A stretch of 64,000 nt of DNA from Anthoceros angustus (lineage: Eukaryota; Streptophyta; Anthocerotopsida; Anthocerotales; Anthocerotaceae). The stretch is from the NCBI GenBank assembly GCA_010909165.1, contig MU008174.1, positions 868,001 to 932,000 on the forward strand, written 5' to 3'. The position numbers and the translations under genes were made by a program. The notes under the pieces are model-generated. The model was not told the DNA's origin. It searched no databases and saw nothing but the letters and a program-made list of their open reading frames with translations. The first letter of the stretch is position 1; each line of letters begins with the position of its first letter. Below are positions 55,601-64,000 of the stretch, in pieces.

Positions 55601-56933
55601 ACCGGCAATCTTGCACTCTGACCCCCTGTCGCTTCTCGACGACGGGCGATGGGTGATAATTTTCGCCAGTTTCACCCTGGGGGCACAACGGAGCTACTCT
55701 ACGGTTACATTGTCGCATAATGCATTCATGCCAGTACCGCAGCGCACATTATTGGGCCCGGGGCGTTCCATTCGAAGCTACAGCCTAGACAAGCGAAACC
55801 AGGCCGGCGAAACCAGGGTGGCGAAAGAGGCCGGCGAAACCGGCCTGCAGAGCCGGCCCTCCTGTGGGTCATGGGGTACAGTAGAGAGAGAGAGCGGAGG
55901 CGCGAGCGAGCGAGCGAGCAAGCGAGCCAGCCAGCCAGGCAGCGAGCCGACCTTTGTCCTGGTTTGGCGAAGGAGTTGCCGCAAACCCATCCTTCCCCTG
56001 GGTTTTGTTGCCTCGATTGCTGCCGATCGAGGCGGGCCGGGCATTTTCGTCCCATTGCGCTGCCTGGTGCTGCATGTGCTGCGCGCGCGCGTGCTGGACG
56101 CGGAGTCGAATTCTTGCAGCTAGCGGCGCCGGGAGCCGGCAGGGGAGAACAGGAGCCTCGTCGAGCAGCTGCGCGCGGGGCGGAGGCTTGAATTGCGTGA
56201 AGGCAGCGGAGGGAGGGGGTTTGTGAGGTGGGTTTTTGCTTCTGTCGGTCTGGGTGGCGGAGGTCCCGGGGCGGGACAGGACGGCGGGGGCAAGAAAGCG
56301 GCGCTCGCGGGGGTGATTGCGTCCCGGCGGTGGTATTTTTGAGGTGGGTTTTTCGCGGCGAGCAGAACAATTGGCGGGACGCCCGGTGGGTGTCGGTGTG
56401 GTGGATTCGGGGAGCCTCGGCGTTGTGGGTTCTTTGGGGGAGTGGATGGGGTGTCGGCAGGGTGCAAGAAAGGGCGTGGCAAGAATTGGAAGCGGGGTGG
56501 AGGCGGCAGAAATTTTTTCCTTTAACCAAGAACGCTGCTAGTACGACTCGGGATCGAGTTGGGTTAGGGAAAGATCGAGGCGAGTCAAGATTTGAGGCGG
56601 CTGCATTTTCGTCTGCGCTGGTGGGGTGGATTTTGAGGGAGTGCGGAAGTTTGGGTGAGGTTGTGAATGGTTGTTGCACACGGAAGAGGAAGAAGGAGGA
56701 GGAGGAGAGGAGGAGGAGAGGAGATTTGGAGTGGGTGGCCCATGTCAGCTGCAAGGGCAGGGACAGGGGGATGTGGTGTTGAGCTGGAGTGGTGTGGGGG
56801 GCTCTGTATGGAGCAGGAGATTTGGTGGAGGAGGGAGCAGTTGCAGGCAACTGGAGTGTCGTAATGGGTTTGGAGGTGATGGAGTTAGGTCTGTAGGAGG
56901 GAGGATGCAGAGTAGGAAGGAAGGGTGGAATGC
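55601..56933. promoter_or_regulatory. GC-rich 5' region of the trihelix gene
   Basis: It contains a (GAGA)n tract at 55880-55890, a (GAGC)n run at 55903-55935 and long G-rich stretches, as expected for a promoter and 5' UTR. Long open frames on both strands here (for example 55726-56973 minus) are composition artefacts. Confidence 0.45.
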
Positions 56934-58077
56934 ATGTTCGTGGATAGGGGGGATCTCGGTGGAGGGGGGACATCTGAGGACTTGTTTCATCAGCCGTTAG
57001 CCACCCTGGCGTTTGCAGGAAGACCGGGGCTCATGGGGGAGAGTTTGGCTGTGATGCAAGCCATGCAGCTGCAGCCTTCTCCTCCCTCTGGGCCTCTTGC
57101 TGTCCCCACTGGGAGTGGGGATCTTGCAGGTGTGTCATCGGGCAGGATGCGGAAGAAGGAGGATCGGATACCGCAATGGGGTTACCATGAGACGAAGGAG
57201 TTCATTGCCATCCGAGCCGAGCTCGAGAAGGACTTCACGCAGACAAAGCGGAATAAGACCCTGTGGGAGCTGATTGCTGGCAAGATGAAGGAGAAGGGGT
57301 TTCGTCGAAGTGCTGACCAATGCAAGTGCAAGTGGAAGAATCTGGTGAACAGATACAAGGTTGGGGCTGGGCAGTGTCGCATTATGCGTTTTGGTTTTGG
57401 TTTTCTTGGACCTGGTGTTGGGGGAGTATATTGTGGCTTTTGTTGGGCATTGGTTTGGTAGGTTGGAGTGATGAAGCCTTTGTTGTCTATGTTTGCAGGG
57501 GAAGGAGACATCAGAGCCTGACAATGGTAGGCAGTGCCCGTTTTATGAAGAGCTTGATGCAATCTTCAAGGAACGTTTGAAGAATTCGGACAGGCTTCTG
57601 CTGGAGTCGGAGTCCGGGGCAAGGCCCAAGAAGAAAGGTAAGAGGTTGAAGCGTAGCCTGGTTGGGGAGAAGTCATCGGATGATGACACCGAGGACGATG
57701 ATGACGAGGATGAAGAGAGTGAGGATGAGCGAGTTGTGCGACGCAAGAAGAGGAAAGCTGACAAAGAAAGGCAGCGTGTGACTGCCGAAAAATATCGAGC
57801 AAGCAGCATGCAGGAAGTGCTTGAGGACTTTTTCCAACAGCAGCAAAGGGTGGAGGAGCAGTGGAGGGAGTTAGTGGAGAGAAGGGAGCATGAGAGAAGG
57901 GTACGGGAACAGGAGTGGAGGGATGTAGTGGAAAAGCTTGAGCAGGAGCGGACTGCAAGGGAGCAGCTCTTTCGAGAGCGTGAGGAGCAGAGACGAGCAA
58001 AGGAAGAAGCTCGAGCTGAGAAACGAGATGAACTATTTGCTGCTCTCATCAGCAAGTTCGTCAATGAGGACCACTAG
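56934..58077 (+). CDS. Trihelix transcription factor, GT-3 type
   Basis: Two exons, 56934-57359 and 57499-58077, 334 residues; the intron falls right after NRYK in phase 0 (AAG|GTTGGG ... TTGCAG|GGG). The trihelix DNA-binding domain is at about residues 75-145: PQWGYHETKEFIAIRAELEK, RNKTLWELIAGKMKEKGFRR, DQCKCKWKNLVNRYK. Then come KETSEPDNGRQCPFYEELDA (fourth helix), an acidic run (DDDTEDDDDEDEESEDE), a basic NLS-like RRKKRKADKERQR and a long C-terminal coiled coil ending in ALISKFVNEDH, as in Arabidopsis GT-3a/GT-3b. These factors bind GT elements in promoters. The first ATG in frame is at 56934. Confidence 0.92.
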
Positions 58078-59249
58078 CAGATCTGCTTTGGGGATATGGC
58101 AAAGTGTGGGGGCCTGCCTATGCTCCAGCAGGGCAAGCAGCATCTGTGGATTCGGTAGTCATTGATCACCGCATTGCTTCTTTGAGTGTCTGTGTGCAAT
58201 CTGGACGCAGATGCCATTCTGTACTGTAGGAGTTACATCTCTGACCTTAGAACAGGAGGCTCAAGGCTGTGCATCTGTCCGGCCTGCAGCCAATTTCGGC
58301 GAATTTTTCATTTTGTGGGTTCTGGGTAGCTGCTCCGATTTAGATTACGCAGGAATTTCACCTGCAGACTAAAAAGCGATGCTGCTCAAGCTGGAAAAAT
58401 GCGCTTGTAAAGTACGTGCCGCAAGGATGCTAGGTGTGGAAGTTTGGGTGGAGGTCTTCCACCCCTTCTCAAAATTCTGTGATCAGGACAAACAAGATAA
58501 GGTGGTCTCCGTGGATTGTCATCTGGAAGTGTTCTTAGCTCTAGCTTTTGTCCAAACACTCCATCTGGACAATTGCTATCCAGATTCTTTTGGAGCTTCC
58601 TATGTCCTCGTAAAGCATCTACAGCAAAGCGTCCTGTCGATAACGTGTTTAGTGTGAGTCGAATGTAGACATTCGGCGAGTCAGTGGACGTCACGGAATG
58701 AAAGGAGAGTCTCAGGAATTTTCTCACTTTTTTAAAGCCAGGATTCTGACAAGACAAGACCATGACGCTACCTCCAGGCTCGACAAATAAGTTGTTGAGT
58801 CTTAGACAGAACTCCATAATTTGGATGCAGACATGCTTGCGACATAACGCTTTCCGAACATGTCTGCTTATGGCAGCCAGACTTGTTGCCTGCTTCAGCA
58901 AGATTTTCTCTACGACGAATATCCTGGAAGGACAACTAAGTAGCCAGTACGGACGAATGGACCCCCAAACTTGAAATAACGAGGAAAGCTTGACTGTGGT
59001 TCAGCCCAACGATCGCTCATAGCTTGTCCTCACCATTTTTCGCATGCATCTGCAACATAAACACATACCCAATGTTTGAGGAACATCTCCACGTGTTCAA
59101 ACGTTTAAAGACACTTATAACACAAACCAGCCATACTAGAAATACCTTGGTGTGTCGGGAGGACCAAATAACCTTTGAATGTCATCCCGGACTGATGAGA
59201 ACCGCAGGTCTGCACGAGACCTGCAGAACTGATTTTATGGGCTGCCTGA
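58078..59249. other. Space between convergent trihelix and transposase-like genes
   Basis: 3' UTRs and spacer. Short ORFs only; nothing is recognised. Confidence 0.5.
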
Positions 59250-60755
59250 TCATAAGTATGTGCCCATAGGGACATTATGAAGGAGGTTGTGAGCTATCAC
59301 ATCCCGCTGTTGCAGTGCAGATACCGGCGAGTTAGTCAGCTCTGCATACATTACATCATCTGCTATGTTGTAGGTAAGCTCAGGGTCAAAGCCTTCATCA
59401 TGCTGTTCGCAGACATTGTGGAGGACACAACAAGCACCAAGCACCGCCGGCAGTTCCTGCAATTTGACCTCTGACCTCCTCTGGAGAAAGCGCCAGCGTC
59501 CCTTAAGCCTTCCAAAAGCCCCCTCAGCAATCTTCTGTGCCTCTTTGATCTTCTCATTGAACGTGTGATGAGCCCACGTCATATTTTGGTGCATGTACGG
59601 AACCAAGAGCCAGTCCAAAAGCGGATACCCCGCACCACCCACGAGCCACATTCCTTTGAGCGAGCCATTATAACCCCGCTGAAACAAGGCAGATTTCTCC
59701 AACACCTGCGAGTCAGGCATGGATCCCGGCCAACCTATACATACATCGGTGAATGCCCCTTTGATGTCCACCACACCCTGCAATGTGATGGAGTAAGATG
59801 TCTTCTGATTGCGATCAGTGTGCCGCTTGTTGTAGTATGCTGCCACATTGATCTTAGGAGCAATGATGGGAATATGTGTGGTATACATTGACCCCACTAC
59901 ATTCTGTATCCCACAAACACCTTCATAGTCATGCATCACAGCCTGCAGTCGCTCTTCTGATGGCCACTGCACATACTTGGGAAGAAGCACATCATTGATG
60001 GCAGCACAGACTTCAAGGATGAGCTTGTGGCAGGTTGAGATACCGAGACCAAACCTTTTGGAAACCAGTCTCAGGGGCTCACCTGTTGCCAAACGCCAAA
60101 TGCAAACGGCTACCCGCTGCCTGACCGGAATGGCAGCACGTAGCATGGTGTCCTCCTTGGCCACCACAGACCTAAGTTCCTCGCATATCCTATCAAACGT
60201 ACTAGGACTCATCCTAAAGGCTCTGTGAAATTCCTCAACAGGAAACCCTGGATGACTGCACCTTTCCCACCATGCTTGCGAGCGAGTTTTGACCCACAGT
60301 CGACGTTGCACACTAGTCTGGGTAGAAATGGCTGCTCCAACTGCGGCTGCTGCCAACCGGGTCCGCTTGAACCTGCATCGCTCCAGCTCATCCAAATCCG
60401 CATACTCTTCTTGCAGCTGGCTATAGTACTCCATTAGGTCATTCATTCTCCGTCGGTGTTCCTCCTCCAGAAACTCCCATTCCAAGCGATACAGCCTCTC
60501 AATCTCCTCCTGCTCCTGCCTCCGTTGCTCTTCGTACAGCAGGAACATGAGCAACACCTTCAAGGTGGCCTTCTTGCGGCTCCTGGGACGCTTGCGCTGT
60601 ATCAAACCGTTCATGTCCAGCACCTCCGTGGTCAATTCCTTCCCCTGATCCTCATCCATCTGTCCCTCCAGCATGGCTGAAAAATCCAGAGCGCCTTGCA
60701 TGACTTCGGAGCCTTGGCAGGTCATCACCTCCTGGTCATGCAACACTTGATGCAT
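59250..60755 (-). CDS. PIF/Harbinger transposase-derived protein (ALP1/At5g12010-like)
   Basis: An intact 501-residue frame. N-terminus: NLS-like KRPRSRKK (about 55-62) and a coiled coil (70-125). The DDE_Tnp_4 core follows: RRLWVKTRSQAWWERC, FHRAFRMSPSTFDRICEELR, IPVRQRVAVCIWRLATGEPL, a helix-turn-helix-like LVSKRFGLGISTCHKLILEV, and IGWPGSMPDSQVLEKSALFQ. The first catalytic Asp (IDGTH in active enzymes) is replaced: GSMYTTHIPI at 288-297. The second Asp (about 348) and the Glu (about 411, AEGAFGRLKGRW) remain. Loss of one triad residue with an otherwise intact long frame, and no terminal inverted repeats seen, point to a domesticated protein. Arabidopsis relatives act in chromatin complexes. 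A 5' exon may be missing. Confidence 0.88.
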   Translation of the reverse strand: MHQVLHDQEVMTCQGSEVMQGALDFSAMLEGQMDEDQGKELTTEVLDMNGLIQRKRPRSRKKATLKVLLMFLLYEEQRRQEQEEIERLYRLEWEFLEEEHRRRMNDLMEYYSQLQEEYADLDELERCRFKRTRLAAAAVGAAISTQTSVQRRLWVKTRSQAWWERCSHPGFPVEEFHRAFRMSPSTFDRICEELRSVVAKEDTMLRAAIPVRQRVAVCIWRLATGEPLRLVSKRFGLGISTCHKLILEVCAAINDVLLPKYVQWPSEERLQAVMHDYEGVCGIQNVVGSMYTTHIPIIAPKINVAAYYNKRHTDRNQKTSYSITLQGVVDIKGAFTDVCIGWPGSMPDSQVLEKSALFQRGYNGSLKGMWLVGGAGYPLLDWLLVPYMHQNMTWAHHTFNEKIKEAQKIAEGAFGRLKGRWRFLQRRSEVKLQELPAVLGACCVLHNVCEQHDEGFDPELTYNIADDVMYAELTNSPVSALQQRDVIAHNLLHNVPMGTYL

Positions 60756-61400
60756 TTCCCTCCGTTCCTCGGCAACACAAGAGCGAATGCGGGTTGTCTG
60801 CCGGGAACTCTGCCACTAGCTCAAATGGTCGAGTATCACCAGCACCTGGTGCGGTATGGTTTCATCCATCTGCAGGCAAGGAAACTACATGCTTTTCATC
60901 ACCAAATCATCTCGGCCGCACCTGACTCTCGTTAGCTACTGAGGGGATGCCTTCATGTCGTGAGACGGGGCATCGATCCTTCGCTTGAATCATGTCTTAC
61001 AGGTTCTGCCCATGCAATCTCTGCTCGTTCGGTCGCCTCCTTCTTGTCCGCCTGTCGGCATGAACTCAGGATTTCGTTGCCTGCATTATAAATCAAGCGT
61101 TGAACTTGTTTCAACCCTATTTCGGTAGACGACACTACACGACGCTTGGGAAACTTTGAAAAGTGAAGGTGCCAGAGGATACAAGAATATATGATAAATT
61201 TAATTAAATAAATATTATTTTTCTGAAAAGATCTACCGAGCCATGTCCAAGGTTTATAGGAAGGAGAAATGTGGATTATGGAGGCTATGTTCAAGAAATA
61301 ATGAATGTTGGTAATTGTTTTATATTTAAAATTTACATGATTTCACAATATTTAATTATTTATTGTTCATTGGAAGAAATAATGTTAGTAGCAGTAGAAA
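60756..61400. other. 5' flank of the transposase-like gene, no gene recognised
   Basis: It presumably includes its promoter. An open reading continues in frame upstream of 60755 without an ATG, so an upstream exon is possible. It becomes AT-rich from 61190. Confidence 0.4.
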
Positions 61401-61838
61401 CCTTAGTCTTAAGTTTCTACTCCTAGTCTCAGGATTTATTACTAATTAATGTGAGACTAGGGTTCCAAGTCTAGTGATAAACGTGAGACTCCGAGGGTTG
61501 CCTAGTCTCACGTTTATCATTAATTTAGACTTATTACCAAACGTGCCATAAATCCATGTGCCGCATTGCGAGATTTCCAACACTCCCCTTGATGCAAATA
61601 TGGATCTCTCAATCAACTACCTTAGTCTTAAGTTTCTACTCCTAGTCTCAGGGTTTATTACTAATTAATGTGAGACTAGGGTTCCAAGTCTAGTGATAAA
61701 CGTGAGACTCCGAGGGTTGCCTAGTCTCACGTTTATCATTAATTTAGACTTATTACCAAACGTGCCATAAATCCATGTGCCGCATTGCGAGATTTCCAAC
61801 ACTCCCCTTGATGCAAATATGGATCTCTCAATCAACTG
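61401..61838 (-). repeat. Tandemly duplicated LTR end with polypurine tract
   Basis: A 219-bp unit occurs twice with almost no differences (61401 and 61620). On the minus strand each unit reads AAGGGGAG (polypurine tract, rc of 61583-61590 and 61802-61809) directly followed by TGTTGGAAATCTCGC, a typical start of a plant LTR. Each unit also holds a perfect 16-bp hairpin with a 13-nt loop (61475-61519, 61694-61738; arm tgataaacgtgagact). Confidence 0.75.
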
Positions 61839-61986
61839 GCATTTTGCAATGACATTAATCTTTAAATCTTCATTACATCCAGCAGTTAATTTTGATCAGC
61901 AAGTACATATATGTGATGGAGCATTGTTTGAGTTGACGGCTTAGACTTGGAAACTCCATGAGTAGGTGAGGTAAGTGAGGGAATTT

Positions 61987-62114
61987 AAGCTAGGAATAAC
62001 CTAATTCCGAATGAGCTTGATGGAGTAATGGACCGTGTCCAAAATCTAGTAAGCTAGGAATAACCTAATTCCGAATGAGCTTGATGGAGTAATGGACCGT
62101 GTCCAAAATCCAGA
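61987..62114. repeat. 64-bp direct repeat
   Basis: Two adjacent copies, with landmarks aagctaggaataacctaatt, ccgaatgagcttgatggagt and aatggaccgtgtccaaaatc. Confidence 0.85.
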
Positions 62115-63052
62115 AAAAAAGTGTAAATTGAAGATGCACTTAGCATAAGTGATTGGTTCTGAAAATATGGCTTGGTTCAGGGTTTAGAGTTCATGGATAT
62201 ATTCCTAAACTCTAAACTCTGAAAATATGGTTCTGAAAAATCCATAGAATCATGCATTTTCGGTTGTGATCCTTTGTGGTTGTTTATTTGCTAAGGCATC
62301 TTAAACAAGATTTGCTAAAGCACGACATTTTACTAATTGTCTGGGGATTCATTAGATTACATTCGGGTTAGAAAGAGGATTTGCTCGTCTCTGACACGTC
62401 CTATGGCTGCATATTCAGGTGGTATGTGGCGCAACTACTGAGCCGAGTGCTCTTATAAAAAGCCGCGACAGTCAAGCCAGGCTCTTGCTAGGTAATGCTC
62501 ACATCAGATCGCTCCTACTAGTGTGGTGGAGTATGACTTCGTCGAAGCCGAGAATATTAAGCATGTGCATAGTTTGTCGATATTGCCTCGTCCGAGAATT
62601 CATGGCACAACCTAGGTGACACTTACACCCGAGGGCTTGGGGAGAGAATACCTTCAACAACATGAAGTAGATCCTGAGTATTAAGTGCAGTCTTCATCCA
62701 CTTGTGCCAAACTTCAAATTCATGCACTTGGACAATTTGAACAAGTGGTCCAGTTGATTTGATCTTTCTCTTGAAAGTCGATATTAACATTCATCATATT
62801 GATTATAGAAGCCCGGTGGTATTGATGGAGGTGGAAGAGGAGTTTAAGTACTAAAGTTAGAAGTGCAGACCGCGTTGGTTAGGGTTTGCTTAGCTTAACC
62901 CAGCGTGGTCATACCCTTTGGTATCTGCTACTGAAGAGGTACAACTCTTCAGACATAGGCTATGAAAGCCTATCTCTTGTAATCAAACGTTGTCAATCAG
63001 TAAAGCACTAATCTTTGATCAAAACTCACTTCCACAAATACCTTTTACAACT

Positions 63053-63064
63053 TGGTATCAGAGC
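63053..63064 (+). promoter_or_regulatory. tRNA-Met primer-binding site
   Basis: TGGTATCAGAGC, the standard initiator-tRNA-Met primer-binding sequence of plant LTR elements. Confidence 0.8.
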
Positions 63065-63407
63065 TCCTTGTTTCATAAGAAAAGGAAAAATGCACTACGA
63101 CATTGTTATTGTTGTGGTTATAGCTTACGCATTTCTTTGTAATGATAGATATACTTGTCCTTTAAAAATTATTAAATATATGGCTATATATTACACTAAC
63201 ATGTTTTTATCATTATAGCTTGAAATTGCTGTTTGTTCTAAATGGTTTGGTTATGCCTCCAACATCTCATATTCCTAGATAAATCTGGGTAGAACAATTC
63301 TTCTTAAGCTGCTAGGTATTCACTCTCTAGCACCTTTTTCATACTTCATTAGCAAGTCCTTGTCTTCTTATATTCTTCTTAATCCCTTGTTCACCTTATC
63401 TTCAATT

Positions 63408-63962
63408 ATGGCTAGAAGACACAACAAGTCTTCCTCACATAGGAGATCACAAGATCGTCACCACAATGGTCGACATCATTCGTCTAGCAATTCTAGAAGA
63501 TCATCCACATCAAGGAATTATCAGCAACTAGGTCACATACTTGCTGGTGTCTTATCAATGTTCTTCAACAATCAACGAACAGAAAAAACAGCTTTGGACT
63601 CCTCCACCAATCCCTCTAGTTCAGAACATTATACTTATCATCCTCAAATACAATCCAACAAGCCTTGGTCGAGGAGCTCTAATTCTGATTTATTGAGGTA
63701 CTGTGGAGAGCACTTGAAGAGCACTAGTACTCGTCATCGAAACTCTCTTGTTTACACACCAGCTACGCCAGTTGCTTCTCATACCAGATCCTCGCCTTGC
63801 CGCAGTCATTCCAATGTTAGCAAAGCGTCTATGACTCACCAGAATCCAGCAAAGCAATGGTACTATGGAGATGGTAGTTTTGCTTCACCTCCTGCAAGAT
63901 CACTAACTGCCCCTTATCGTTCTTCCGAAGCCTTGGGGACCAAAGTTACATCAAATCATTAG
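63408..63962 (+). CDS. Gag-like ORF of the LTR element
   Basis: An ORF of 184 residues from the ATG of MARRHNK, about 340 nt after the primer-binding site. It is Ser/His/Arg-rich (KSSSHRRSQDRHHNGRHHSS) with no zinc knuckle and no recognisable gag core. It may be a short gag, a leader ORF, or the product of a non-autonomous element. Position, not sequence, is the main argument. Confidence 0.45.
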   Translation: MARRHNKSSSHRRSQDRHHNGRHHSSSNSRRSSTSRNYQQLGHILAGVLSMFFNNQRTEKTALDSSTNPSSSEHYTYHPQIQSNKPWSRSSNSDLLRYCGEHLKSTSTRHRNSLVYTPATPVASHTRSSPCRSHSNVSKASMTHQNPAKQWYYGDGSFASPPARSLTAPYRSSEALGTKVTSNH

Positions 63963-64000
63963 GGGGATAGAACTGAATCACTAGGAGCCTATGTATCTAT

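Larger units (their letters stand above)
62115..64000 (+). mobile_element. LTR retrotransposon 5' end (runs off the edge)
   Basis: A primer-binding site TGGTATCAGAGC, complementary to initiator tRNA-Met as in most Ty1/copia elements, lies at 63053-63064, just after an LTR-like end (ccttttaca). A TATA-like tataaaa lies near 62454. The LTR start could not be fixed. The polyprotein genes would lie beyond the window. Confidence 0.65.

Noticed and set aside
55726-56973. 415-codon minus-strand ORF
   Set aside because: It is Pro/Ser/His-rich and antisense to a GC-rich 5' region; no domain and no homology visible. It is a base-composition artefact.
58078-61400. Terminal inverted repeats for an active Harbinger transposon around the transposase-like gene
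   Set aside because: No matching inverted ends or 3-bp target duplications were found by eye, and the catalytic triad is incomplete.

Overview
The window is nuclear DNA of a land plant. It holds plant-only families (PLS-class PPR proteins with E/E+ tails, DUF674 proteins, a GT-3-type trihelix factor), a eukaryotic tRNA-Ile(AAT), short GT-AG introns of roughly 80-200 nt, two GC-AG introns, and several classes of plant retroelement. Three PPR genes in 64 kb, compact introns, and a reverse-transcriptase type that I associate mainly with mosses, lycophytes and charophyte algae make a non-seed plant most likely. I cannot name the species.

Layout. 1-3.9 kb: a head-to-head pair of PPR genes, the left one cut by the window edge. 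4.3-7.2 kb: a multi-exon metallophosphoesterase of the MPPE1/PGAP5/Ted1 type, whose stop overlaps the stop of a convergent DUF674 gene. 7.2-32.4 kb: a decaying tandem array of DUF674 genes, all on the minus strand. I count 11 copies (D1-D11): four look intact (D1, D3, D7, D9), one is broken by a single extra base (D11), and the rest are pseudogenes or fragments. The array is interrupted by tRNA genes, 5'-truncated LINEs, a 34-bp minisatellite and a gag fragment. Three copies of a small secreted four-cysteine peptide gene lie on the plus strand near 24.0, 29.2 and 38.9 kb, each after the conserved 5' flank of a DUF674 gene. PPR 3'-end debris lies near 26.3 and 29.7 kb, and a full PPR gene follows the third peptide at 39.3-41.8 kb. 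The repeating unit therefore appears to have been PPR + DUF674 + secreted peptide.

33.5-38.0 kb is an almost full-length but broken L1-like LINE, flanked on its left by the 3' end of an older inverted LINE. 42.1-45.0 kb: a four-exon gene of unknown function, divergent from the PPR gene across a minisatellite. 45.5-47.8 kb: a ten-exon DnaJ/DNAJ-X chaperone gene. 49.4-51.7 kb: a decayed minus-strand retroelement with a zinc finger, an unusual reverse transcriptase and a nuclease-like tail. 51.8-56.9 kb: AT-rich, gene-poor DNA with Ty3/gypsy debris. 56.9-60.8 kb: a GT-3-type trihelix gene and a convergent, apparently domesticated PIF/Harbinger transposase (ALP1/At5g12010-like) that lacks the first catalytic Asp. 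61.4-64 kb: LTR retrotransposon sequence, with a duplicated LTR/polypurine-tract segment, a tRNA-Met-type primer-binding site and a gag-like ORF running to the right edge.

Exon boundaries come from reading splice sites and family conservation by eye. No alignment or search was run, and family comparisons are from memory.
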